Positions 1 through 7,476 of a stretch of 42,625 bases of DNA are shown here, one piece after another. How positions within the stretch are numbered: position 1 is the stretch's first letter; every line of letters begins with the position of its first letter. Origin of the DNA: Sedimenticola sp. (lineage in GTDB: Bacteria; Pseudomonadota; Gammaproteobacteria; Chromatiales; Chromatiaceae); the NCBI GenBank assembly GCA_027068795.1, contig JAMOMB010000077.1, positions 1-42,625 on the forward strand, written 5' to 3'. A program made the translations under genes and the position numbers. The notes under the pieces were generated by a model that was not told the origin of the DNA, did no database searches, and saw only the letters and a program-made list of their open reading frames with translations.

Positions 1-1208
1 TGGGTCAGCAGCACCAGAGGCACTTCCGTCTCGCCCCCAAGCGGTTCTTTCTGCTTTACCGCCTCGATGCTGATGCCCGACTCTCCCAGAATGCCGGTCA
101 CCTTCGCCAGTACCCCGGGTTTGTCTTCCACGGTAAGCCGCAGATAATAGGCGGTCTCGATCTGATCCATGTCCAGCACGGGGAAATCCGACAACTCGTC
201 CGGCTGGAAGGCCAGGTGGGGTACGCGGCTGTCCGGATCGACGGTAAGGGCGCGGGCGATGTCGATGATATCAGCCGCCACCGCAGAGGCGGTAGGCAGG
301 GAGCCCGCACCCGCGCCGTAATACAAGGTGGAGCCCACGGCATCGCCTTTTACCAGCACGGCATTCATCACCCCATCCACATTGGCGATGAGGCGGCGCT
401 CGGGAATCAGCGTGGGATGCACCCGCAGCTCCACGCCCGCATCAGTGCGGCGCGTAACCCCCAGATGCTTGATGCGGTATCCCAGTTCTTCCGCATACTC
501 CACATCCTGGGCTTCGATCTTGCCGATGCCTTCGGTGTAGCATTTGTCGAATTGCAGGGGAATGCCGAAAGCCAGCGAGGCAAGGATGGTCAGCTTGTGG
601 GCGGCGTCGATGCCCTCCACATCGAAGGTGGGATCGGCCTCGGCATAGCCCAGCGCCTGGGCCTCCTTGAGCACATCGGCAAAATCCCTGCCCTTGTCCC
701 GCATCTCGGTGAGAATGAAGTTCCCGGTGCCGTTGATGATGCCCGCAATCCATTCGATGTGGTTGGCCGCCAGCCCTTCGCGCAACGCCTTGATAATGGG
801 AATGCCCCCCGCAACCGCCGCTTCGAAGGCGACGGTGACGCCCTTTGCCTGGGCCGCGCTGAAGATTTCATTGCCATGCAGGGCGATCAGCGCCTTGTTG
901 GCGGTAACCACGTGTTTGCCCTGGGCGATGGCTTCGAGCACCAGTTCCCTGGCCGGGGAATAACCGCCGATAAGCTCCACCACCACATCCACTTCCGGGT
1001 TGCGAACCACCTCGAAGGCATCGTTGGTAATACTCACCTGATCCAGGCCGTCGATGCCCTGCGGGTCGAACTCCCGCGCCGCCGCATGACTGACGACGAT
1101 ATCACGACCGGCGCGACGGCTGATTTCCGCTGCATTCCGGTGCAGCACATTCATGGTGCCGCCACCGACGGTACCCAATCCCAGCAATCCCACTTTTACG
1201 GGTTCCAA
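1..1208 (-). CDS. hom: Homoserine dehydrogenase (3' end beyond window)
   Basis: Reduces aspartate semialdehyde to homoserine with NAD(P)H, the branch point to threonine and methionine. About 402 codons are visible. The N-terminus carries the Rossmann motif GLGTVGGG, the middle has the typical GGIPIIKALREGL and GIINGTGNFIL segments, and the visible end is an ACT domain (YYLRLTVEDKPGVLAKVTGI) expected to sense end product. The family is usually about 435 residues, so only the last few dozen are lost at the window edge. The start is a TTG at 1208-1206, preceded by AGGAG; the first ATG lies after the nucleotide-binding motif and cannot be the start. alaC ends 27 bp upstream on the same strand, so the two are probably co-transcribed. 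Whether thrC follows cannot be seen. Confidence 0.95.
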   Translation of the reverse strand, partial: MEPVKVGLLGLGTVGGGTMNVLHRNAAEISRRAGRDIVVSHAAAREFDPQGIDGLDQVSITNDAFEVVRNPEVDVVVELIGGYSPARELVLEAIAQGKHVVTANKALIALHGNEIFSAAQAKGVTVAFEAAVAGGIPIIKALREGLAANHIEWIAGIINGTGNFILTEMRDKGRDFADVLKEAQALGYAEADPTFDVEGIDAAHKLTILASLAFGIPLQFDKCYTEGIGKIEAQDVEYAEELGYRIKHLGVTRRTDAGVELRVHPTLIPERRLIANVDGVMNAVLVKGDAVGSTLYYGAGAGSLPTASAVAADIIDIARALTVDPDSRVPHLAFQPDELSDFPVLDMDQIETAYYLRLTVEDKPGVLAKVTGILGESGISIEAVKQKEPLGGETEVPLVLLT

Positions 1209-1235
1209 GCTTCTTCTCCTGTTATTTCAAATCTG

Positions 1236-2465
1236 TTACCGGGGCAACAACGCCACCCGGTTTTCCTGCAAAACGCCGTCCTTGCGGAACATATCCCGAA
1301 TACCGCGCACGGCCTGGCGGGTGCGATGTTCGTTTTCAATCAATCCGAAGCGCACATGGCTGTCGCCATATTCGCCAAAGCCGATACCGGGAGACACAGC
1401 CACCTTGGCGTCGATGAGCAATTTCTTGGAAAACTCCAAAGAGCCCATATCCAAATACGCCTCGGGAATCGGCGCCCATACGAACATGGTGGCCTTGGGC
1501 CGCTCCACGGCCCAGCCAATGTTGTTCAGCCCGTCGCAAAGCACATTGCGCCGGGATTCATACATGCCCCGGATATCCGCCACGCATTCCTGGGGGCCTT
1601 CCAGGGCGGCAATGGCCGCCACCTGGATCGGCGTGAACATACCGTAATCCAGATAGGATTTCATCCGCGCCAACGCCGCCACCAGGGTCTTGTTGCCGCA
1701 CATGAAACCGACGCGCCAGCCGGGCATATTGTAGCTTTTCGACAGGGAAAAAAACTCCACCGCAATCTCTTCCGCCCCCGGCACTTGCAGAATCGAGGGC
1801 GCTTTGTAGCCATCGAATACTATATCCGCATAGGCCAGGTCATGAATCACCCAGATGTTGTGTTCCCTGGCAATCTCCACCACCTTCTCGAAGAAGTCCA
1901 GCTCGACGCATTGGCTGGTCGGATTGCCGGGGAAATTGATCACCAGCATCTTTGGCCGAGGCCAGGAGGCCATGATGGCCTCTTCCAGCTTCTCGAAAAA
2001 ATCCACGCCTTCCACCAGGGGCACATGGCGCACATCGGCTCCGGCGATGACAAAACCCCAGGGATGGATGGGATAGGCGGGATTAGGCACCAGCACCGAG
2101 TCCCCCGGCCCCACACAGGCCAGGGCCAGGTGCGCCAGCCCCTCCTTGGAACCGATGGTGACGATGGCCTGGGTTTCGGGATCCAGTTCCACCTGGTAGC
2201 GATCCCTGTACCAGTTGCAAATGGCCCTGCGCAAACGCGGAATGCCCTTGGACATGGAATAGCGATGGGTATCCTTGCGCTGGGCGGCCTCGCACAGCTT
2301 GTCCACGATGTGCTGTGGCGTGGCCTGATCGGGATTGCCCATGCCAAAATCGATGATATCCTCACCCCGCGCCCGCGCTTCCGCCTTCAACTCATTGACG
2401 ATGGCGAAAACATAGGGCGGCAACCGCTTGATGCGGCGGAATTCTTCCATTTCAGGGGTGGACAC
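1236..2465 (-). CDS. alaC: Alanine-synthesising aminotransferase AlaC (class I/II, PLP)
   Basis: 409-residue fold-type I aminotransferase of the AlaC/YfdZ group, which makes alanine from pyruvate and glutamate in the cytoplasm. Seen: the N-terminal arm ([17 protein letters not shown]), [11 protein letters not shown], and [13 protein letters not shown], whose lysine binds PLP. Length matches the family. The start is GTG at 2465 with AGAGG a few bases upstream. It lies just upstream of hom in the same direction, a pairing common in gammaproteobacteria that couples alanine and aspartate-family synthesis. A promoter candidate lies at 2505-2533. Confidence 0.93.
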   Translation of the reverse strand: MSTPEMEEFRRIKRLPPYVFAIVNELKAEARARGEDIIDFGMGNPDQATPQHIVDKLCEAAQRKDTHRYSMSKGIPRLRRAICNWYRDRYQVELDPETQAIVTIGSKEGLAHLALACVGPGDSVLVPNPAYPIHPWGFVIAGADVRHVPLVEGVDFFEKLEEAIMASWPRPKMLVINFPGNPTSQCVELDFFEKVVEIAREHNIWVIHDLAYADIVFDGYKAPSILQVPGAEEIAVEFFSLSKSYNMPGWRVGFMCGNKTLVAALARMKSYLDYGMFTPIQVAAIAALEGPQECVADIRGMYESRRNVLCDGLNNIGWAVERPKATMFVWAPIPEAYLDMGSLEFSKKLLIDAKVAVSPGIGFGEYGDSHVRFGLIENEHRTRQAVRGIRDMFRKDGVLQENRVALLPR

Positions 2466-2504
2466 GGGAAACCTCTAGCAAGCTGGAAACTCGGGCAAAC
2501 GAGT

Positions 2505-2533
2505 AAAGTACATGAGCAGGAAGGAAAATTCAA
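2505..2533 (-). promoter_or_regulatory. Putative sigma-70 promoter of alaC-hom
   Basis: On the minus strand TTGAAT and TACTTT are separated by 17 bp, about 40 bp before the alaC GTG start. The -35 is good and the -10 moderate. Assignment is by pattern only. Confidence 0.45.
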
Positions 2534-2696
2534 TTGGCGCATGCCTTCCGTAGCGCATTCTTCGTGCGGAAACGATAGATGTCATATTCAGGACTTCCTG
2601 CATGCAGCGGAACAAGACGCCGGGTGAGTATGCCCCGGCTACCCCTTCCTGGTTTGCCTGTCGTACATTGACTGCGCGCAAGGTATGATAGCGGCC

Positions 2697-3065
2697 ATGA
2701 AATTCGCCCAGGAACACATCAACAGCAGATACCTCATCGAAGCCTATGAGGCCGGCTGCATACGCATCGGCAACACGGAATTCCGGCACAGTCTGTTGCT
2801 GATGCCGGAAAAACTGCGCGACCCCTGGGAATTGCAAGACCTGCAGGATCTTTCGGAACGGCATCTTTCCCAACTGGCGGCACACCAGCCGGATATCATT
2901 CTTCTGGGCAGCGGGGAAACACAACTGTTTCCCCACCCGTCGATTTTTGCGCCGCTGATGCAGGCGGGCATTGGTTATGAAGTCATGCCCACCCCTTCGG
3001 CCTGCCGCACCTACAATATATTACTGGCGGAAGACCGGCGGGTTCTTGCTGCTCTCATTCTCTAG
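2697..3065 (+). CDS. Mth938-like domain protein (DUF498 family)
   Basis: Small cytoplasmic protein of 122 residues from the ATG at 2697; an in-frame ATG at 2685 would add four residues. It matches the Mth938/Xcc1710 fold, related to mitochondrial NDUFAF3: a strand-rich N-terminus (CIRIGNTEFRHSLLLMP), the conserved PDIILLGSGETQ segment, and the end motif GYEVMPTPSACRTYNILLAEDRRVLAALI. The bacterial molecular role is not established. It is divergent from alaC across about 230 bp, and converges on the membrane protein gene at 3075. Confidence 0.85.
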   Translation: MKFAQEHINSRYLIEAYEAGCIRIGNTEFRHSLLLMPEKLRDPWELQDLQDLSERHLSQLAAHQPDIILLGSGETQLFPHPSIFAPLMQAGIGYEVMPTPSACRTYNILLAEDRRVLAALIL

Positions 3066-3074
3066 CCTGCCTCG

Positions 3075-3641
3075 TCAGGATTTCCTTTGGCTTGGCCCCA
3101 GCGCCGCCAACACCAGTCCGGCAAGAAACCAGCCGGCAACCTGATAGATCCCTGCGCCGACGACGAATTCCCACGGAAAACCATACCAGTTCCACCAGGG
3201 GATACTGGAAGTAATCCAGGAAAACAGGCCAACAGCGGTAACGAACAGCAACCGTCCCATAAAGGACAGCCTGGTGAAAGACAGCAATAGCGCAACGATC
3301 AGGCCAGCCGCGAGATCCGTGGCGAACTGCACCGCGAACAGGCGGCTGCTCATGGGCTCTCCTCCCTGGGGACGGTAAAGAATCATTCCCACCGGGCCAT
3401 CACGATAGGCCTCTTCCCAGTCTGCCAGCGCCTTTTTCGACATGTTTTCACCCGCATCCATCCAGGGAAACACATACAAGCCGGGCTCATCCAGCGCCAG
3501 ATCCAGCGCATAGCTGATGCTGGTGGAATGAGGGAGTTCCTGCATCCCCATTTTGCCTACGGGCAGCAGCAAATGAATCACTGCTCCCCAAACGAACAAC
3601 ACCATGCCCGCAAGCATTCCCCCGAGCACAATATTCTTCAT
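3075..3641 (-). CDS. Hypothetical inner-membrane protein, about 4 TM segments
   Basis: I do not recognise this family. From the ATG at 3641 (AAGGAG 10 nt upstream) it encodes 188 residues. One hydrophobic helix lies at the N-terminus (GGMLAGMVLFVWGAVIHLLL), followed by a roughly 75-residue soluble, probably periplasmic segment rich in Pro, Glu and Gly (LYVFPWMDAGENM, GMILYRPQGGEPM). Three further helices follow, with a Trp-rich loop ITSSIPWWNWYGFPWEF. A longer reading adds 11 residues (start 3674) but has a poorer ribosome site. It stands alone between the Mth938-like gene and the divergent CorB-type gene. Confidence 0.7.
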   Translation of the reverse strand: MKNIVLGGMLAGMVLFVWGAVIHLLLPVGKMGMQELPHSTSISYALDLALDEPGLYVFPWMDAGENMSKKALADWEEAYRDGPVGMILYRPQGGEPMSSRLFAVQFATDLAAGLIVALLLSFTRLSFMGRLLFVTAVGLFSWITSSIPWWNWYGFPWEFVVGAGIYQVAGWFLAGLVLAALGPSQRKS

Positions 3642-3715
3642 GGGCCATCCTCTCCTTGACAGTCTGGTAAGCAAACACAGACAATGATTCTAACTGTACT
3701 GAAGGTAAATCACCA

Positions 3716-4984
3716 TTGGACGAGATTCCCATTGGCGGACTGTTCGCCTCCCTGTTTGTTCTCATTATACTTTCCGCATTTTTCTCCGGGTCTGAAACTG
3801 CGCTGATGACCTTGAACCGCTATCGCCTGCGGCACCTGGCGGAAGAAGGGCATAAGGCGGCGCAGCTTGCCGAACGCCTGCTGAAGCGCCCGGAACGGCT
3901 CATCGGCCTGATCCTGCTGGGAAACAATTTCGTCAACATCCTCGCCTCTTCCCTGGCCACCATCCTCGCCATTCGCCTCGGGGGGGAAGGCGCCATACCC
4001 ATTGCCGCCGGCCTGCTCACCCTGGTGATCCTGATCTTCTCTGAAGTCGCGCCAAAAACCCTGGCGGCCCTGCACCCGGAAAGGCTGGCCTTTCCCGCCG
4101 CCTGGGTCTACACCCCGCTGCTGAAGATCGCCTACCCCCTGGTATGGCTGGTGAACCTTTTCGCCAATGCGCTGTTGCGCCTGTTGAAGGTATACCCGGA
4201 AGAAGGCGGCAAGGACAGGGTAACCCGCGAGGAATTGCGCACCATCGTGAATGAGGCCGGAGCCCTCATTCCCCAGAAGCACAGGAAAATGCTGCTGGGG
4301 ATTCTGGATCTGGAAAAAGCCACCGTGGAAGACATCATGATTCCCCGCCAGGAAATCGACGGCATCGATCTGGACGAATCATGGGATGAACTGCTGGAAG
4401 ATCTGCGGCAAATGCCGTACACCCAGGCGCTGGTGTACCGGGGCAGCATCGACCATGTGGTTGGCTTCATCCACGCCCGGCAGGTCATGCAGGCGCTCAT
4501 GAACGGGGAACTCAACAGGGAGATATTGCAGGATTTGATCCAGCCTCCCTACTTCATTCCCGAAGTCACCCCTCTCAACACCCAATTATTGAATTTCCAG
4601 AAGGCAAAGCGCCGCGTGGGACTGGTGGTAGACGAATACGGCGATGTATTGGGGCTGGTTACCATGAGCGATCTGCTGGAAGAGATCGTCGGGGAATTCA
4701 CCAGTGATCCTACAGACAGCATCGCCGACGTTCAACCCAAGGAGGACGGCAGCTTTTTGGTGAACGGCAGCGCCAATGTGCGTGATCTGGTAAAAACCTT
4801 TGGCTGGGAGCTGCCCACCAACGGGCCGAAAACATTCAACGGGCTGATCATCGAGCAACTGGAAAGCATCCCTGAACCGGGCACCAGCCTGCTGATCAAC
4901 GGTTATCCGGTGGAAATACTGCAAATGCAGGACAATGCGGTGAAAACCGCCCGCATCCTGCCGCTGCAAAGACGCGGCGCCTGA
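3716..4984 (+). CDS. HlyC/CorC (CorB-type) transporter, DUF21-CBS-CorC domains
   Basis: 422-residue inner-membrane protein of the CNNM/CorB/YfjD family, linked to Mg2+ (and Co2+) efflux. Order: DUF21 membrane domain (about residues 5-180) with the signature AFFSGSETALMTLNRYRLRHL and GNNFVNILASSLAT; paired CBS domains (about 205-335; IMIPRQEIDGID and VVDEYGDVLGLVTMSDLLEEIVGEF); and a C-terminal CorC/HlyC domain (about 350-420). The start is TTG at 3716 with AAGGT upstream, which gives the usual short N-terminus. It converges with the receiver gene across a large inverted repeat at 4985-5036. Confidence 0.92.
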   Translation: MDEIPIGGLFASLFVLIILSAFFSGSETALMTLNRYRLRHLAEEGHKAAQLAERLLKRPERLIGLILLGNNFVNILASSLATILAIRLGGEGAIPIAAGLLTLVILIFSEVAPKTLAALHPERLAFPAAWVYTPLLKIAYPLVWLVNLFANALLRLLKVYPEEGGKDRVTREELRTIVNEAGALIPQKHRKMLLGILDLEKATVEDIMIPRQEIDGIDLDESWDELLEDLRQMPYTQALVYRGSIDHVVGFIHARQVMQALMNGELNREILQDLIQPPYFIPEVTPLNTQLLNFQKAKRRVGLVVDEYGDVLGLVTMSDLLEEIVGEFTSDPTDSIADVQPKEDGSFLVNGSANVRDLVKTFGWELPTNGPKTFNGLIIEQLESIPEPGTSLLINGYPVEILQMQDNAVKTARILPLQRRGA

Positions 4985-5036
4985 GCCGGGTATTTCGCCC
5001 GGGCGCGCCCTTGCTCCCCTGAACGAAATACCCGGC
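4985..5036. terminator. Large inverted repeat between convergent genes
   Basis: A perfect 13-bp stem (GCCGGGTATTTCG at 4985-4997, its complement at 5024-5036) encloses a 26-nt loop that holds its own palindrome GGGCGCGCCC. It begins 1 nt after the CorB-type stop codon and lies between convergent genes. It probably ends transcription in both directions, but no strong U tract follows either arm. Confidence 0.5.
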
Positions 5037-5055
5037 CAGGTTACCGCAGCCTGCT

Positions 5056-5535
5056 TCAGGTAATCTCGTTGTTGTAAACGGCCCGTTCCAGTTGCTGAAA
5101 CAGATCACGGCGATTGAAGGGCTTGCCCATGAAATCATTGGCGCCAATGCGCTGAATCCAGAAGCTTTCCGTTGCCTCCTTGTTGCCGCTCATGATGACG
5201 ATGGGAATCTCCCGGGTTTCATCGATCTTGCGCATGCGGCGGGTAGCCTGAAAGCCGTTCAAACCAGGCATTACGATATCCATGATAATCAGGACCGGGG
5301 CGTGTTTTCTGGCCAGTTCGATGGCGTCTTTGCCATTGTCGGCTTCAAGAACCTGATATCCGCCCTGGGAGAGCATTTTTTTCAAGGCGAAACGCACGGT
5401 TTTCGAATCATCGACAACCAGCACCGCCGCGCCTTTCTTCGGCACCGTGCGGAAATTTCGCCGGCGATCCCGAATAATGTGCACGGCCCGCGCCCGGTCA
5501 CGCCGAAAAAGCTTCTTGATGCTGAAATTTCCCAT
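5056..5535 (-). CDS. Single-domain response regulator, PilH/PilG-like
   Basis: 159 residues from the ATG at 5535 (GGAGAG just upstream); a longer reading to 5583 lacks a ribosome site. The first about 35 residues are very basic (IKKLFRRDRARAV, RDRRRNFR). The rest is a receiver domain: VLVVDDSKTVRFALKKML with the acidic pair, the phospho-acceptor Asp in IIMDIVMPGLNGF, the conserved Ser in VIMSGNK, and Lys in MGKPFNRRDLF. The ending GANDFMGKPFNRRDLFQQL resembles twitching-motility regulators PilG/PilH. No kinase or pil gene is nearby, so the partner is unknown. The basic extension is an unusual addition to a stand-alone receiver. Confidence 0.85.
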   Translation of the reverse strand: MGNFSIKKLFRRDRARAVHIIRDRRRNFRTVPKKGAAVLVVDDSKTVRFALKKMLSQGGYQVLEADNGKDAIELARKHAPVLIIMDIVMPGLNGFQATRRMRKIDETREIPIVIMSGNKEATESFWIQRIGANDFMGKPFNRRDLFQQLERAVYNNEIT

Positions 5536-5637
5536 CGTCCTCTCCAATTGTTCAGTCCATCCATGGGGGGACCACGTTTTCACCCCCTCACTCCCTCAGC
5601 AAGCAGCTGCTGCAAGATCGATTATAGGCCATCTTCT

Positions 5638-6156
5638 CTACAAATTGTCATTCCGGCGCAGGGCGGAATCCAGGGGCAATTCCATGTACAGCACATCGAT
5701 CCAGCGCCGAAACTTGTAGCCCACCTCATGAAAATAGCCGGCCTCATCGAATCCCAGCTTGTGGTGTAAGGCAATACTGCTTTCGTTGGGCACGGCAATT
5801 GCTGCAATCACCCGATGAATTTTCCGGCTGGCCAGTTGCGACAACAAACTGCGGTAGAGTTGCTCACCCGTCCCCTGCCTTCTGGGAGCCTGCGGGTGCA
5901 GGTAGACGCTGCTTTCCGCCGTATGACGGTAGGCGCTTCTGGACTGCCATGCTCGCGCATAAGCATAGCCCAGCACCACGCCCCCCTCTTCCGCCACCAG
6001 CCAGGGATAGCTGGCGCAAACGCTGCGGATACGCTCCACAAACGCTTCTGTTTGCAGCGGCTGTTCTTCAAAGGTGATGGTGGTGCGTGTGATGTAGTGA
6101 TTGTAAATGGAACATAACGCCGCCGCATCTTCCAAAGTGGCATCGCGAATCAGCAT
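5638..6156 (-). CDS. GNAT N-acetyltransferase, phosphinothricin acetyltransferase-like
   Basis: 172-residue GNAT protein of the Pat/YncA group, which acetylates small amines such as phosphinothricin or methionine sulfoximine; the natural substrate is not known. Seen: the typical N-terminus (LIRDATLEDAAALCSIYNHYI, TTITFEEQP), WLVAEEGGVVLGYAYA, the acetyl-CoA loop RRQGTGEQLY, and NESSIALHHKLGFDEAGYFHEVGYKF. The last about 12 codons (LDSALRRNDNL) lie inside a dispersed repeat (5646-5676). The natural end was therefore probably at about the preceding WIDVLYMELPL segment and has been extended by repeat sequence. Confidence 0.9.
   Translation of the reverse strand: MLIRDATLEDAAALCSIYNHYITRTTITFEEQPLQTEAFVERIRSVCASYPWLVAEEGGVVLGYAYARAWQSRSAYRHTAESSVYLHPQAPRRQGTGEQLYRSLLSQLASRKIHRVIAAIAVPNESSIALHHKLGFDEAGYFHEVGYKFRRWIDVLYMELPLDSALRRNDNL
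5646..5676. repeat. Dispersed palindromic repeat arm, copy A
   Basis: Single arm of the repeat that also occurs at 28411-28482 and 36961-37040. Its core reads TCATTCCGGCGCAGGGCGGA followed by ATCCAGGGG. It overlaps the 3' end of the acetyltransferase gene and codes for that protein's last residues. Confidence 0.75.
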
Positions 6157-6163
6157 GGATCAT

Positions 6164-6796
6164 TCAGTATTCCTGAACCTGAAACAAATATTCCTGCAAT
6201 CCGTTTTTCAACAGCCTGGACTGCGACGCACGAAAACCGGGCATCAGTTTTTCCAGCACCCGTTGCGGATAACAGGGCGCTCCCACAGCGCCGCCGGAAG
6301 CGGCCTGGCGTCGCATGACATCGCTGGAAAGCACCTCGAATTGCATCGGCTGCGCCGCCATATCCCCCCGGGTGTAAATGAATGCATGCAGCCATGCGCC
6401 GGGATTGCACTGCCGGATGAGATGCCGGCTGAATTGGGGCAACAATTCCTTGTCCAGGTAGTTCAGTCCGTCCCAGGCCAGAATCAGGTCCAGCTTGTCC
6501 GCCATGTTCAAAGGCAGAATGCGCGTAAAATCCGGATCCGGCTCTTCTTCCTTCGGCGGGGACAGATCCGGCAGTACATGCAACACATCCCCGATATGAT
6601 AGCGGCAGCGAAAGCGCGAGAAGAATTCAATATGATTCCCGGACGCTGCCGCCAGATCCAGAATATGGTACTTGTGTTCCGGCTCGCGCTCCAGGGTTGC
6701 CACCAGAGAGGCGAACGCCGGGCAACCCAGCTCTTCAGACTGTGATTGCGCCGGCGCAGTATCGTTGACGTTCTTGGGCTTGGCAAAAAGAGCCAT
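6164..6796 (-). CDS. Methyltransferase-like protein, function unknown
   Basis: 210 residues, probably cytoplasmic. A short Ala/Gln-rich start is followed by a Rossmann-like SAM-binding segment: HKYHILDLAAASGNHIEFFS fits motif I (hydrophobic-D-x-A-x-x-x-G), and KLDLILAWDGLNYLDKELLPQFSRHL fits the post-II/III region of class I methyltransferases. The substrate cannot be read from sequence, and motif I is less Gly-rich than usual, so activity is uncertain. It lies 20 bp downstream of bactofilin on the same strand and 7 bp upstream of the acetyltransferase, so co-transcription with bactofilin is likely. Confidence 0.7.
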   Translation of the reverse strand: MALFAKPKNVNDTAPAQSQSEELGCPAFASLVATLEREPEHKYHILDLAAASGNHIEFFSRFRCRYHIGDVLHVLPDLSPPKEEEPDPDFTRILPLNMADKLDLILAWDGLNYLDKELLPQFSRHLIRQCNPGAWLHAFIYTRGDMAAQPMQFEVLSSDVMRRQAASGGAVGAPCYPQRVLEKLMPGFRASQSRLLKNGLQEYLFQVQEY

Positions 6797-6816
6797 GGGG
6801 GAGATCAGGTTCTGCT

Positions 6817-7287
6817 TCAGGCGGATTTGGCGCTAGGCGCGGGCTGTGATGCTTGTGACGCCGGCTTGGCCGCCTTTGCATCCATATCAATGCTGCCTTT
6901 GAAAGTGGCGCCTTCTTCCAGGATGACTTTGGGCGCAACGATATTCCCTCTTACCTTGCCTGTAGAGGTAATGGTTACCTTCTCCACTCCATTGAGGTCT
7001 CCCGTGAGCTGGCCGCGCACGGTTATGGTGCGCGCAAAAGCGTTGGCCTTGATTACGCCTTGTTCGCCAATGGTGAGATTGTGTTCCTTGAGATAGACGT
7101 TTCCTTCCACCTGGCCCTGAATCAGCAGGTCTTCATTGCCGTTAAGCTCGCCATTGAGTTTGATCGATGAACCAATGGTAGTGGTCTGCCCGCTGTTGCT
7201 CGCGGAAGCTGGCTTGGAAGCCGCCGGGGCGGCAGCTTTGGGGGCGGATGGCTTCTTTTCCGTCTCTTTCTTGGTTTTGTCAAACAT
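6817..7287 (-). CDS. Bactofilin (polymer-forming cytoskeletal protein)
   Basis: 156 residues from the ATG at 7287 (AAAGGA upstream). An Ala/Lys/Pro-rich disordered N-terminus (about 1-40) leads to a DUF583 beta-helix core (about 42-135) with regularly spaced Gly and hydrophobic residues (TTTIGSSIKLNGEL, LLIQGQVEGNV, ITVRGQLTGDL, VTITSTGKVRGNI), then a short Ala/Ser/Pro/Lys tail. Bactofilins self-assemble into non-polar filaments without nucleotide and organise cell-envelope or polar structures. No adjacent M23 peptidase, a frequent partner, is seen. A longer reading begins at 7335 but has no ribosome site. Confidence 0.92.
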   Translation of the reverse strand: MFDKTKKETEKKPSAPKAAAPAASKPASASNSGQTTTIGSSIKLNGELNGNEDLLIQGQVEGNVYLKEHNLTIGEQGVIKANAFARTITVRGQLTGDLNGVEKVTITSTGKVRGNIVAPKVILEEGATFKGSIDMDAKAAKPASQASQPAPSAKSA

Positions 7288-7476
7288 TGTGATTTCCTTT
7301 GGATAGTTACAGGAGCCCTGTTCCTGGGCGAACATACCAGCAATATCCTTTGCTGAACCATTCGATTATAGGTAGCTTGCGCGCCGGTTGCCACGCCCTT
7401 TTGGAGAACGAATAGACTTTTTCATATTTTCATCCACTACGCAAACTTCGCCGGATTGCCGGCCGTTCAGCGGACT

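Noticed and set aside
216-2627. 803-codon plus-strand open frame
   Set aside because: It lies antisense to hom and alaC, is rich in His/Gln/Gly/Arg from mirrored codons, and shows no family; both minus-strand genes are clear.
2681-2690. TATGAT considered as a -10 box before the Mth938-like gene
   Set aside because: The nearest TTGACT is only 10 bp upstream and the box overlaps the possible start codon.
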